Assembly (NCBI GenBank): GCA_021833825.1
Contig: JAKBEL010000007.1
Coordinates: forward strand, 62,001-126,000
DNA length: 64,000 nucleotides
Source: a bacterium
Lineage (GTDB): Bacteria > Babelota > Babeliae > Babelales > Vermiphilaceae
Reading direction: 5' to 3'
Shown: one piece after another, positions 36,824 through 45,627 of the stretch
Layout: each line of letters starts with the position of its first letter
Numbering within the stretch: the stretch's first letter is position 1
Notes under the pieces: model-generated
The model's database searches: none
Told to the model about the DNA's origin: nothing
What the model saw: only the letters and a program-made list of their open reading frames with translations
Translations under genes and position numbers: made by a program

Positions 36824-36851
36824 TTGATACCAATGCTATTCTCTGTATAAT
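36824..36851 (+). promoter_or_regulatory. Promoter of the ABC ATPase gene
   Basis: TTGATA (36824-36829), 16 bases, TATAAT (36846-36851), about 48 bases before the ATG at 36900. The rest of 36690-36823, the divergent leader toward lon, shows no gene. Confidence 0.65.
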
Positions 36852-36899
36852 TGAACAAGAGGTTGATAAGATATCTCGGGCAACGTCATAGAGGTAAGT

Positions 36900-37580
36900 A
36901 TGAATATTCGTTTAGATGCTATTTCAAAGACTTTTTCAGCAATAGGGAATGCAACATCTCTCTTTCAAGACATTTCCATTACGTTTAAGCAGGGTGATAG
37001 CTATGCAATTATAGGCCCTTCGGGCTCTGGAAAGACCACATTGTTGCATATTATTGCGGGACTGGTTAACCCTACTAAGGGGGCTATATTCCTTGATAAT
37101 CATAATCTTGCATTGATGAATAATAGAGAGCGTGAAGTTTTTTTAAACAGAACGGTAGGGCTTCTCTTTCAAATGCCCTATTTAATTAAAGAATTGACGG
37201 TGCTTGAGAATGTTATGCTTAAAGGATTAGTGGCAGGAAAATCTGAATCTTCTTGTAAAAATGAGGCTATAGAATTGTTGCAAATCATGGAATTAGATGA
37301 AAAAATGCATGAAAAGCCACCGGTGCTTTCAGGTGGTCAACAGCAGCGGGTTGCATTAGCAAGGGCCTTGTTTGAAAAACCTGCATTCTTATTGGCAGAT
37401 GAACCAACAGGTGATTTAGATCCGAGGACAGCACAGGGAATGATTAAGTTATTACTTGATTGTCAAAAGAGGTGGTCAATGGGAATAATTGTAAGCACTC
37501 ATGATATGCATGTTGCATCAAGTATGCAGAGAATTTATGAGCTTGAAAATAGGTTATTAAAAGAGAAAGAGAGCATATAA
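36900..37580 (+). CDS. lolD: LolD/MacB-type ABC transporter ATPase
   Basis: 226 residues, an ABC ATPase subunit only. Walker A GPSGSGKTT (39-47), Q-loop in LLFQMPYL, signature LSGGQQQRVALARAL, Walker B FLLADEPTGDLD, H-loop STHD. The short length and best fit to the LolD/FtsE/MacB group suggest a role in lipoprotein release (LolCDE) or a similar extrusion machine; the many lipoproteins here make LolD sensible. No permease gene is adjacent, so the partner is elsewhere. Confidence 0.85.
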   Translation: MNIRLDAISKTFSAIGNATSLFQDISITFKQGDSYAIIGPSGSGKTTLLHIIAGLVNPTKGAIFLDNHNLALMNNREREVFLNRTVGLLFQMPYLIKELTVLENVMLKGLVAGKSESSCKNEAIELLQIMELDEKMHEKPPVLSGGQQQRVALARALFEKPAFLLADEPTGDLDPRTAQGMIKLLLDCQKRWSMGIIVSTHDMHVASSMQRIYELENRLLKEKESI

Positions 37581-37600
37581 AGTATATGCTCTCTTTCTTT
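37565..37600. terminator. Strong bidirectional terminator
   Basis: A 15-bp perfect stem (37565-37579 with 37583-37597), loop AAG, then TTT. It includes the ABC gene's stop codon and lies 31 bases from the stop of the converging RRM gene, so it can end both transcripts. Confidence 0.9.
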
Positions 37601-37630
37601 AGAAATATCTTTTTTTAAAAGATCTCTTTT

Positions 37631-37957
37631 TTAGTAACGGCTACGTCTGTTAAATGAGCCATTTGATCCACCGTTGCCATTGCTTCTTCTAGGAGCAGCG
37701 CCTTCTTCGCGTGGACGAGCTTCATTAACTCTTAGCTGTTTGCCAAGAAAATCTTTGTTGTTTAGATTGTCAATTGCTTGTTGACCTTCTTCTCTGCTTG
37801 CAAATTGAACAAATGCAAATCCGCGAGATCTACCAGTCAATTTATCCATAATGATGCGAACTGATTCAACTTGACCAAATTGAGCAAAAAGCTCTTTTAC
37901 TTGATCTTGGGTTGCAGCAAAAGGAACGTTACCAACATAAATATTCATACGGTTCAT
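37631..37957 (-). CDS. Single-RRM RNA-binding protein
   Basis: 108 residues: one RNA-recognition motif with RNP2 IYVGNV and RNP1 RGFAFVQF, plus a short Gly/Arg/Asn-rich tail (RRSNGNGGSNGSFNRRSRY). This is the small bacterial RRM family known from cyanobacteria and many other phyla, often linked to cold or stress and to mRNA binding. ATG 37957 was chosen; a second ATG three codons in is possible and neither has a Shine-Dalgarno. Confidence 0.95.
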   Translation of the reverse strand: MNRMNIYVGNVPFAATQDQVKELFAQFGQVESVRIIMDKLTGRSRGFAFVQFASREEGQQAIDNLNNKDFLGKQLRVNEARPREEGAAPRRSNGNGGSNGSFNRRSRY

Positions 37958-38304
37958 GTATGTACACTCGATATAAAGGGGTTTATAAAACTATTATAAA
38001 GTCATACAGATGCATGACGTTCTTGTTCTTAGGAATTTCGCACAGTTATCACTGAAATATATCGAGAGTATCTTTTTAAACAGATAGGCTGTTGTTTCGA
38101 TGAGTGGAAAATGCTCTATGTACCAGAATGTCAAACTAATTTTCTTTTATGACTAATTACTATACCTATAATATCAAAAAATAGGCCGACTTGCAATATT
38201 CTAGCCCTTTTGGTCATAAATAGGCTCTCTTTTTGCTTTTTTCTCATTTCAGCCTATGCTCAATGGGGCAAGAGACTGTTTAAAGCTATATAAAAGAGGC
38301 TGTT
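37958..38304. other. Divergent leader region between RRM gene and murJ
   Basis: 347 bases without a convincing gene. TATAAT-like boxes face both ways (minus strand near 37998, plus strand near 38170), so it should hold both promoters. No stable palindrome or known RNA was recognised. Confidence 0.4.
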
Positions 38305-39873
38305 ATGAAAAGTGCACTAACCAGAGAATCAATTATGAGCAAAACAATGCAGGTTGGAATATCTACCTTGGGTAGCAGATTTTTGGGCATTATAAGAGAG
38401 GTGCTGACCGTTAGGTATTTGGGGGCAAGTTCTGCTGCTGATGCATTTATTACGGCATGGAAGATACCCAATTCACTGCGTAAAATATTTGCAGAAGGGG
38501 CTCTTTCTGCAGCCTTTATACCTATGCTTGTCAAGTTGGTCAAAGGGGGCCATAGAGATGATGCCAATGGGCTGATGAGCCTAGGGTTTATAGTCTTTGA
38601 GGGAATTGTTCTTCTGTTGTGTGTTCTGGTTATACTGAAGGCCGAATCTGTAGTTTGGCTTATGGCGCCTGGATTTTCAGAAGAACAGGTGCTTGTTGCA
38701 ATGCCCTATTTACAGATTCTTATGCCTTTTATCTTTTTTGTATCAAGCAGTGCGCTATTGGCAGGGGCTTTGCAATCAGTAAACCATTTTTTTGTGCCGG
38801 CCATTTCACCTATTTTAATGAATATTGTCTTTATTCTCGCTTTAGTCATATGTATAACATATGCATTGCCAATAGAATGGCTCTGCTATTTTATTCTTTT
38901 TGGTGGGCTATTACAATTTTTGTGGCATTTGGGGGTCTTTTTTAGGCTCCATTTTTCATTTGGATCGATTACAAAAAGGGTAAGAAGAATATTTTTAGAT
39001 GTTTTTGCAAAATTTGGAAATTGTCTTTTGAGTATGAGTGTTATGGAGCTGAGTTTAGTAATAGATACTCAGTTTGCATCTTGGTTGCCATCAGGATCGG
39101 TCGCATTAATCTATTATGCAAATAGATTAATGGGGATTCCTTTAGGGGTATTTGTAACAGCCTTTTCAACCATTTTATTGCCCCATTTTTCCCATGTAGT
39201 AATTTATGCGCCAAAGAGGTTGAGTTTCTATCTTTTAGAGGCTACAAAATTGATATTTTGGGTTACGATACCTGTAACTTTTTTAATGATTTTCTTTTCT
39301 AAAGAGATCTTCATTACAGTATTTTTATCAGATAAATTCCCTATGGAAAAAGTGCTGCAGGCGAGCAATGTTCTTATAGCTTTTATGATAGGGCTTCCCT
39401 TTTTTTCGATGAATAGAATTTTGCTCAATCTTTATTATGCTCTTCATAATACGTTTGTTCCAGCTATAGTTTCAATTATAGCAACTTTAGTTAATATATC
39501 ATTAAATTGGCTATTCATAGATACTCTGCAGGCTCCGGGGCTTGCTTTAGCAACGGTAGTTTCAGCACTTGTGCAGACTATCCTTTATTTGTGGTATCTT
39601 TATAGATATCAAAATTTTACATTTTACTTTAAACATTTTGCGCAGTTTAGTCTTAATTATATGATCCAATTGCTTGTGGTTGGGTTTCTATTTGTCTGCT
39701 CTTATTATGCAATCTACAATCTTATTAATTATTATTTCTCTTCCTGGCTTGCGCAATGGTTGCTAAATTCAGTGCTATTGTGGTTTTGGATTGGGCCATT
39801 ATTGCTTGCATCGTTTATGGCGCTATACTATTTTAGAGCGAGCTTTAATGTAAAGCTCTATTTTTTCGATTAA
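38305..39873 (+). CDS. murJ: MurJ (MviN) lipid II flippase
   Basis: 522 residues, about 14 membrane helices, AGAGG before ATG. Moves the peptidoglycan precursor lipid II across the inner membrane. The N-terminal SRFLGIIREVLTVRYLGASSAADAFITAWKIPNSLRKIFAEGALSAAF region is diagnostic, with the conserved Arg residues of the central cavity. Normal length. It shows that the organism makes peptidoglycan, agreeing with the M23 peptidase at 9 kb. The Nudix and membrane genes follow on the same strand. Confidence 0.96.
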   Translation: MKSALTRESIMSKTMQVGISTLGSRFLGIIREVLTVRYLGASSAADAFITAWKIPNSLRKIFAEGALSAAFIPMLVKLVKGGHRDDANGLMSLGFIVFEGIVLLLCVLVILKAESVVWLMAPGFSEEQVLVAMPYLQILMPFIFFVSSSALLAGALQSVNHFFVPAISPILMNIVFILALVICITYALPIEWLCYFILFGGLLQFLWHLGVFFRLHFSFGSITKRVRRIFLDVFAKFGNCLLSMSVMELSLVIDTQFASWLPSGSVALIYYANRLMGIPLGVFVTAFSTILLPHFSHVVIYAPKRLSFYLLEATKLIFWVTIPVTFLMIFFSKEIFITVFLSDKFPMEKVLQASNVLIAFMIGLPFFSMNRILLNLYYALHNTFVPAIVSIIATLVNISLNWLFIDTLQAPGLALATVVSALVQTILYLWYLYRYQNFTFYFKHFAQFSLNYMIQLLVVGFLFVCSYYAIYNLINYYFSSWLAQWLLNSVLLWFWIGPLLLASFMALYYFRASFNVKLYFFD

Positions 39874-39903
39874 TATATTGGTCTTTTGGTAGGGCGATTG
39901 TTT

Positions 39904-40326
39904 ATGGCTAAAGTAATTTCGGCAGGGGTTATTATTTTCTTTGAATCTGATTATCGACGTGAATATCTGGTTTTGCATTATGTGGCTGGCCATTGGGATT
40001 TTCCAAAAGGAAAATTAGAGCCAAAAGAGACTTATATGCAGGCGGCATTGCGAGAGCTGCATGAAGAGACTGGCCTAGATGCTGCAATTATAGAAGGATT
40101 TCAGGATAGTTTTAGTTATCAGTTTAAGCAGTATGCAGATGGCGCTTTAGCAGAAAAAACGGTCCATCTCTTTCTTGGCAAGGTTGAGCACAGGCGGGTG
40201 ATTCTTTCTCACGAGCATCTAGATTACAAGTGGTTACCATATGCAGATGCTCTGAATCTGTTAACATATGACAATGCCAGGCAGAGTCTTGAAAAGGCCG
40301 ATTATTTTTTGAATAAGAGAGCCTAA
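39904..40326 (+). CDS. Nudix hydrolase (Ap4A-hydrolase-like)
   Basis: 140 residues from ATG 39904. The Nudix box is complete: Gly36, Glu42, and Arg50-Glu51-Leu52 followed by Glu54-Glu55 and Gly57 (REL-x-EETG). The family cleaves nucleoside diphosphates linked to another group; the short size and WDFPKGKLEP context suit dinucleoside polyphosphate or RNA-cap-like substrates. The start is 30 bases after murJ, likely the same transcript. A short GGGCT/AGCCC hairpin follows the stop (40329-40354) without a T-run. Confidence 0.9.
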   Translation: MAKVISAGVIIFFESDYRREYLVLHYVAGHWDFPKGKLEPKETYMQAALRELHEETGLDAAIIEGFQDSFSYQFKQYADGALAEKTVHLFLGKVEHRRVILSHEHLDYKWLPYADALNLLTYDNARQSLEKADYFLNKRA

Positions 40327-40419
40327 AAGGGCTAAAAATAGTTTTTTTGAGCCCCCATTTGGGTAAATTGTTTAAATTAGGTTATAATGGTCTTATAGTC
40401 TAATTGAGAGGGGGTTTCA

Positions 40420-41487
40420 TTGCTTAGTCAATATCATGATCTTTTTGTATTTACGCGTCATCATATTTATAGAGCACTCAAGACGCTATTTCCTTTAGTA
40501 TTACTGCTTTTTAGTGCTTATCTATTGCTTGCATGGTTGCCATTAATAGTTTCCCATGCCTTCAGTCTCTATCTGTTGTATATGTTGGCAATTATAGCTG
40601 TGATTAGTGGGCTATATTTTGTTCGCAGGAAATCCAATGACTTGGCATATGGGATTATTCTTGGCGGATTCTGTATCTTTTATGCCGCCTGTTACCAAAC
40701 CTATCTCATGATAGATTTATTGAAGCCTGAAGATCTTGTTTTCAGTGTAACAGTTGTTAATATCTGGGCATTAATTGTTGCATTCAGGTTGAGAGCAAAG
40801 ATTCTTGCTGTAATCAGTGTTATAGTTGCAGCTATGCTCCCTTCGTTGTTTCTTGATACTTTTTTTACTAAACACCTATTGGGAGGTTATTTTATTCTGT
40901 TGCTAGCATCAGTTATGCTCTTTTCTTATGTTAGTCGTTGGCATTTTCTCAATCTTATAAGCGCATTGGGATATGTTCTTTATAATCCAATCTTATTTCA
41001 GCAGACAAACATGGAGAAGGGTGATCTATTTTTAACAGTATATGAGGCTTTATGGATGATGGGTATTATTTTTGTTATATATACAATTATGCCATTAGTG
41101 TATGGCTTTTTTTCACATAAGCAGCGTCTATTTGAGCCTCTCTCTATAACGTTAGGGGGCGCGTATACTTTTGCTATGAGCAGATTTTTGATTGCCCATC
41201 ATCTGCAGTGGATAAAAGAGTTGCCATTTTTTATGAAAATTTTTATTCGCGATGTCCCAACAATGGGCAATGTGCATATGCAGATGTTTTTTATTTATAC
41301 ATCAGCCTATTTTACACTCTTTTTGGTGCTTTTTTTGATCAATAGGCGCGCAACAATTATTTTAGCAACGCTCGCTAATTTATGCTGTTTAAGTCTTTTT
41401 GGTCTACTTTATGTCCATAGTATTACCGTAGAGCTTATCAACTATGTGGTCTGGCTTCATGATCTTTTTGTCGTGACAGTAGTTTGA
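40420..41487 (+). CDS. Multi-pass membrane protein, DUF2339-like
   Basis: 355 residues read from TTG 40420 with GAGAGGGGG upstream. Nine or more hydrophobic helices in pairs (LFPLVLLLFSAYLLL, LYLLYMLAIIAVISGLYF, GYFILLLASVMLFSYV, ...). The pattern and the GIILGGFCIFYAACYQTYLM segment recall the DUF2339 membrane family, but the protein is shorter. Function unknown. Its stop codon is part of the inverted repeat at 41487. Confidence 0.65.
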   Translation: MLSQYHDLFVFTRHHIYRALKTLFPLVLLLFSAYLLLAWLPLIVSHAFSLYLLYMLAIIAVISGLYFVRRKSNDLAYGIILGGFCIFYAACYQTYLMIDLLKPEDLVFSVTVVNIWALIVAFRLRAKILAVISVIVAAMLPSLFLDTFFTKHLLGGYFILLLASVMLFSYVSRWHFLNLISALGYVLYNPILFQQTNMEKGDLFLTVYEALWMMGIIFVIYTIMPLVYGFFSHKQRLFEPLSITLGGAYTFAMSRFLIAHHLQWIKELPFFMKIFIRDVPTMGNVHMQMFFIYTSAYFTLFLVLFLINRRATIILATLANLCCLSLFGLLYVHSITVELINYVVWLHDLFVVTVV

Positions 41488-41579
41488 TCCGTCATTTCAC
41501 ACAATAATCAAAGTTTTCATTTTTGAGGTATTTGCATGTAAAGGGAGTCTATTCTCTTTTGCTTTGAGAAATGACGGAT
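41487..41579. other. 93-bp element bounded by a 12-bp perfect inverted repeat
   Basis: ATCCGTCATTTC (41487-41498) and GAAATGACGGAT (41568-41579) pair perfectly. Inside are two smaller hairpins (TCAAA...TTTGA and AAAGGGAG...CTCTTTT), so the whole folds as a three-way junction. It starts in the stop codon of the gene before. Candidate structured RNA, mRNA 3' end, or small mobile repeat. Confidence 0.5.
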
Positions 41580-41885
41580 GGTATGCATTAGAACATTCAT
41601 TCTCTTGATTGCTTATTTGAGTCTCGGTTCAATTGCTATACAATTGATATTCTGGACATACTCTTAGCAATGATGTTTGAACAGATGTTCACAATAGATA
41701 CAGTAAATCTTATTTATTAGGTCTCTTTTGAAGCTAAAACCTTTTTTGCCCGCTCGTGCTGATTAGCGATTTCAAGAGCGTATCGAACCATAAGAAGGCT
41801 GTGTAAATAAAAAATTATCGAGTTTAAATCGATTGTTTTAAAGGATGATTTTACTACGCTCTAACGAGCTTCGAAGAGCAGGCTT
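41580..41885. other. Intergenic stretch upstream of the hairpin repeat
   Basis: No gene or RNA family recognised. The short open frame crossing 41845-42060 is explained by the repeat and the tRNA and is not a gene. Confidence 0.4.
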
Positions 41886-41944
41886 GCCATACGACCTGTC
41901 CACCATAGCCTTGGCGACGGTGGAAGCTTTACGCGCAGTATGGC
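41886..41944. repeat. Hairpin repeat, CCRCCAT...CGACGG family copy 2
   Basis: Outer stem GCCATAC (41886-41892) with GTATGGC (41938-41944); inner stem CCACC (41900-41904) with GGTGG (41919-41923). The core CCACCATAG...GCGACGGTGG is related to the cores at 5.2 kb and 62.8 kb. It lies 12 bases past the tRNA 3' end. Confidence 0.6.
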
Positions 41945-41955
41945 TAGTGAAATTA

Positions 41956-42032
<77 letters not shown>

Positions 42033-42133
42033 ATACTTAATCTTGAATGAATTAAAATAGCATTTATAAAGACGCTATTTATGTATATAAAGACTAAAGC
42101 CTTTTTCCATTTTGTCAAATTTTTTATAGGTAT

Positions 42134-42610
42134 TTAAAAATGAATGGTTCCGTCAGGGTGAACCGTTGCATGGGTAAATCCTGTCAAAGCATCTATCTCT
42201 GGGATGGTAATGATAGGGGTCCATGTTGAATTGTCATCATTTTTTTTATAGATCCGAACAACTTTATGTATAAAGTGATTATGTGCTGTTTGGGGTATAA
42301 TATCCTTCATAGTGCCTAACGGCTCTTTTTTAATTAAAAGTTCAAGTTCTTTATGAGGTTTTGATGATTCAAGCTTATATTTTAAGTAAGATGCTTTTTT
42401 TGCCAAAGGGCAACGGAGTCTTTTGGGCGCATGTTGAATGGTGATGATCTGTTGGGGAAGGTAGGTTACATTGAATCTCTGTTCTTGAAGATGAGCGGGT
42501 AGCTTTAAAAAGAATCCTGGATGAGTCTTTATTATAGAATCATGAATAAATGGCTCAGACTGAAGGTATAGTGAGTATATGGACAGAAATATAATATAAT
42601 ACAGCTTCAT
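42134..42610 (-). CDS. Hypothetical exported protein
   Basis: 158 residues, GGGGAG before ATG, signal peptide (MKLYYIIFLSIYSLYLQS). The mature part contains VTYLPQQIITIQHAP and ends ATVHPDGTIHF; short beta strands, no motif recognised. It is the last gene of the long minus-strand exported-protein run that starts near 52.6 kb. Confidence 0.68.
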   Translation of the reverse strand: MKLYYIIFLSIYSLYLQSEPFIHDSIIKTHPGFFLKLPAHLQEQRFNVTYLPQQIITIQHAPKRLRCPLAKKASYLKYKLESSKPHKELELLIKKEPLGTMKDIIPQTAHNHFIHKVVRIYKKNDDNSTWTPIITIPEIDALTGFTHATVHPDGTIHF

Positions 42611-42664
42611 CTCTTTGCTCCCCTTTATGAAAAATAGATGATTTCTAAAGCGCTTTCACAATGA

Positions 42665-43405
42665 TTATATCTCACCAAATGGCTCTTCTACAAGAAGCTT
42701 TTTGCCATCCTCTGTATGTTCTATAATCTGTAAGTTTCCTGTTGGTAAAACACGAATGTCAGCGATCTGATTGGCTGCTTTACCCTTGAATATTTTTGTA
42801 TGCATTGGAGTGAATTTTGTCTGTCCAAGGCTTGGTAATCGCCGATAGATCTGTACCATTCCTTTTGTCTCAATGCCATCAAGAATCTTTGTCAATTCCA
42901 GGGCAGCTTCAGTATCTCCCTTTGATTGTGCTGTTGCCAAATCGTTTTTGATGCTATTTATGAAGTTTTGTGAAACAGGTTCGGTTCTGATAATAACCTG
43001 AATGGGGCGATTTTTGAGACCAATCTTACCAGCTCTTACGGTCTCTTTGATCGGAGTATATTCAAATGCAAAGATATTCCCTAATGTTGGAAAGGTGGTG
43101 AGCTCTGTCAGTTTAACAGCGGCATCCTCTATAAATTTTATAGGAATAAATTTTGTAACTGCTATATCAATTGGTTCAGTTTGCCCTCCAGCCTTGCCCA
43201 TCCCTGTAACAAATAGGCAATCAACTTGCGCATTGACTATAACTGTCTCTCCTTTTGGTACGTAGATATTGTCAGGCAATACCGCGGAGCAGCTATACGT
43301 TGCGGAGCTGTTTTTTTCCTTTTTTTTTGAAGCATTAACTACATCGGGCGTTATAATGGCTAGGATTATAAGAGCTAACCCTAGCCTCTTGTTGTCCAGT
43401 TGCAT
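42665..43405 (-). CDS. Exported GMGKAG-family protein A
   Basis: 246 residues. Signal-like N-terminus (LGLALIILAIITPDVVNAS) after a short charged lead; weak ribosome site. A Cys-containing strand (VIVNAQVDCLFVTGMGKAGG) carries the family motif GMGKAG, followed by a domain of about 170 residues with ITE/IRT-type strands and a PSLGQTKF turn. The same order of motif, ~150-residue domain and beta-rich tail is found in the proteins at 43958 and 44779. Unknown function; it ends the paralogous set. Confidence 0.72.
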   Translation of the reverse strand: MQLDNKRLGLALIILAIITPDVVNASKKKEKNSSATYSCSAVLPDNIYVPKGETVIVNAQVDCLFVTGMGKAGGQTEPIDIAVTKFIPIKFIEDAAVKLTELTTFPTLGNIFAFEYTPIKETVRAGKIGLKNRPIQVIIRTEPVSQNFINSIKNDLATAQSKGDTEAALELTKILDGIETKGMVQIYRRLPSLGQTKFTPMHTKIFKGKAANQIADIRVLPTGNLQIIEHTEDGKKLLVEEPFGEI

Positions 43406-43411
43406 AACTCT

Positions 43412-43930
43412 TTATTTCTTTTTGTTTACTTGTTGAGCTGAAGTGTTTCCGCCTCCAGCAAATTGTATCTGAGTTGTTCCACCGCTCAGGTTAGTTATAT
43501 CTGTGCCAATAGTGCCTAATGAGGTCTGATCTAAGCCTTGATTTTGTATATCAATGCCAAGGTTTCCAGTCCATGTGCTGCCTTTGCCACCTTCTGATTT
43601 AGCAGATGGTCCAACCAATAGTGTTTTGGTAAGATCCAGGGCTGATCCGGCAATAAGTGCGGTTGTTGGTGAGCTTATGAGCCCAGCAGGTTTGGCAGGT
43701 TCAGCTTTTTTCTCAGCTTCAGGTTTTTTAGCAGGTTCGGGGGTTTTAGCTACAGTAGTATCTTTCTGGTTTCCTATTGCTATATCAGATTTAGAACCTT
43801 CTGCCGGTTTTTGCGCCACTGTCCAAGATGATGCCGGTTTGCTTTCGCCAATCACTTGCCAATCATCTGCCTGTGCAGCTTGCATTGCAGCGCTCATTAA
43901 TAAAGTTGTTACTATTATTATTCTCTTCAT
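43412..43930 (-). CDS. Exported Lys/Pro/Ala-rich protein with GMGKAG-family strand module
   Basis: 172 residues, AAGGA before ATG, signal peptide (MKRIIIVTTLLMSAAMQAAQA). A low-complexity spacer of Ala, Lys, Pro and Glu (AKKPEAEKKAEPAKPAG) leads to a C-terminal strand module, GIDIQNQGLDQTSLG then GGTTQIQFAGGGNTSAQQV, which matches FDFQNQNIDQNCYG...GGTVQLVFGACNNTAGQQV in the neighbouring protein at 43958. It lacks the GMGKAG motif and the domain after it. It could be a partner sharing the same assembly strand. Confidence 0.72.
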   Translation of the reverse strand: MKRIIIVTTLLMSAAMQAAQADDWQVIGESKPASSWTVAQKPAEGSKSDIAIGNQKDTTVAKTPEPAKKPEAEKKAEPAKPAGLISSPTTALIAGSALDLTKTLLVGPSAKSEGGKGSTWTGNLGIDIQNQGLDQTSLGTIGTDITNLSGGTTQIQFAGGGNTSAQQVNKKK

Positions 43931-43957
43931 GATATTCCTTTTTTATTAAAATTTTAT

Positions 43958-44758
43958 TTACGGGTTTTCAGCATTTACATTAAAACTATTGGAAACAAGG
44001 CCTATGGCATTTGTAATGTCTTTTATTTTATAAGCGATGGCTGCGTTTCCAGCTTGATCGGCAATAAGGCCAAGAGGTTTTCCTATTGCATCGCCAGGCA
44101 CAACAAAATTAAATACCTGTTTTGCTTGATTTGATCCTGTTATAGATGGAATTGATTGCGCCCAGATCTCAACCAATATAGGTTTTTTATCTTTTATCTT
44201 CTCATAAGCAGCAATATGGCCCTCTTTTTGAGCAAGAGCTTCTGTTAGTGCTAAAGTACGAATTGTGACAAAATTCTCTATTTTGTTCAGCACATCTTTA
44301 CCTGCACCTCGAGTTGCCCATTTAGGGCTTACCAGATCAGATGCTCTAAATTTGATATATGCTGCATTACTCCAATTGTTTGGTCCAGCAGATATATGGG
44401 GAATGGTCGCAAGTTTTGTTGAAGCTTCAGATAATGTTCCAAAGTCTTTAATCAATGTTAATTGGTCATATGGGATAGTGGTGATATCACCAGTTTTTCC
44501 CATACCTCCAACCTGTTGGCCGGCAGTATTATTACAAGCACCAAAAACAAGCTGAACTGTTCCACCATCATTATAGATAGTATTATCAACCTTTCCATAA
44601 CAATTCTGATCAATATTCTGATTCTGAAAATCAAAATTAAGATTGACCGCAAGGTTGTTTGGCATCATTTTTGCAATAAGGCCCATTGTTACAGGATCCA
44701 TAGCTTTGAGGCCTCCTGTTGCTAACAACAGCACTATAAGTGATTGATCTATTTTCAT
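43958..44758 (-). CDS. Exported GMGKTG-family protein B
   Basis: 266 residues, AAAGGA before ATG, signal peptide (MKIDQSLIVLLLATGGLKA). The strand module FDFQNQNIDQNCYG...GGTVQLVFGACNNTAGQQV is followed at once by GGMGKTGD and a ~180-residue domain (FGTLSEASTKL..., KPILVEIWAQSIPSITG). Two Cys residues flank the module and may form a disulphide. Paralogue of the genes at 42665 and 44779. Confidence 0.75.
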   Translation of the reverse strand: MKIDQSLIVLLLATGGLKAMDPVTMGLIAKMMPNNLAVNLNFDFQNQNIDQNCYGKVDNTIYNDGGTVQLVFGACNNTAGQQVGGMGKTGDITTIPYDQLTLIKDFGTLSEASTKLATIPHISAGPNNWSNAAYIKFRASDLVSPKWATRGAGKDVLNKIENFVTIRTLALTEALAQKEGHIAAYEKIKDKKPILVEIWAQSIPSITGSNQAKQVFNFVVPGDAIGKPLGLIADQAGNAAIAYKIKDITNAIGLVSNSFNVNAENP

Positions 44759-44778
44759 CTACATTCCTTTCATTGATA

Positions 44779-45534
44779 CTATTTACTCTTCTCTTTAAAG
44801 TCGATAAGGTTTTTAAACACCTGAGCGGCATTCTGATCGCTGCTTGTTTCAGATTTTTGCCTGTTCATATGGATCTGGCTTAAGTCAAATAATTCCATAT
44901 TATTTGATTTTTCAGCGCTGATCATAAGTTTTGCATCACTATCGACCGTTATATTAAAGTCTGGTAATAATCTATTGGAAGTTGTTAATGTCTGCCCAAG
45001 GTCTAACCATCCTGCGGTGATTCCTGGTAGAGCTCGATAGTAGACAAACATTGAAAGAGTTTGACCGGGATTATCATGTTTTAGTTTTTCAGCAGCAGCC
45101 TCTAAACCTCTTGTTTTTATTTCATTATCAAGGCGGGATGATGCTATGTGTTCAATCGCAAATTCTATATTGGCCCCTCTAATTGATCCGGTAGTAGGTC
45201 TGAAAGTCACGAGTATTTTTTTGCCATCAGTGGGTGTTGTCAGGTTGTTGCTCTTTAAAATGGTGTTCACAGATCCTAAATTAATAGGTGATGGAAGATC
45301 TTTAAGCTCTACAATATCTCCAGCTTTACCCATACCTTGAGCAGCTTGAATATTGCAACTTCCTGTTGCAATAACCAAATTACCACCCGCTTCAACAGTG
45401 GCATTTACAGCAAGATTGTCATAACATGAGATGTCCATCTTCTGGTTTTTGTTTGTTATATCAAAAAATGCCATTAATGATAGATTTTGAGACAAAAGTG
45501 ATATTGCTAACAAAAAAATCTTATCTGGCTTCAT
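44779..45534 (-). CDS. Exported GMGKAG-family protein C
   Basis: 251 residues from the second ATG (45534), eight bases from AAGGAG; the first ATG overlaps the ribosome site. Signal peptide MKPDKIFLLAISLLSQNLSLMA. The strand module DISCYDNLAVNATVEAGGNLV, ATGSCNIQAAQ leads into GMGKAGD, then a domain with LVTFRPTTGSIRGANIEFAI and FVYYRALPGITAG that parallels paralogue B (EIWAQSIPSITG) and A (QIYRRLPSLGQ). First gene of the four-gene paralogous set. Confidence 0.75.
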   Translation of the reverse strand: MKPDKIFLLAISLLSQNLSLMAFFDITNKNQKMDISCYDNLAVNATVEAGGNLVIATGSCNIQAAQGMGKAGDIVELKDLPSPINLGSVNTILKSNNLTTPTDGKKILVTFRPTTGSIRGANIEFAIEHIASSRLDNEIKTRGLEAAAEKLKHDNPGQTLSMFVYYRALPGITAGWLDLGQTLTTSNRLLPDFNITVDSDAKLMISAEKSNNMELFDLSQIHMNRQKSETSSDQNAAQVFKNLIDFKEKSK

Positions 45535-45627
45535 TACCATCTCTCCTTTTATTTATATACTAATTTATTTAACTTCAGATAGTCAATAAAAATGTAAAAA
45601 TAGGCCAATAGAGAAGATAAAGGGTGA

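Noticed and set aside
42665-45534. GMGKAG as an ATP-binding P-loop
   Set aside because: All proteins have signal peptides, no Walker B is visible, and the motif lacks the full GxxxxGK(S/T) pattern.
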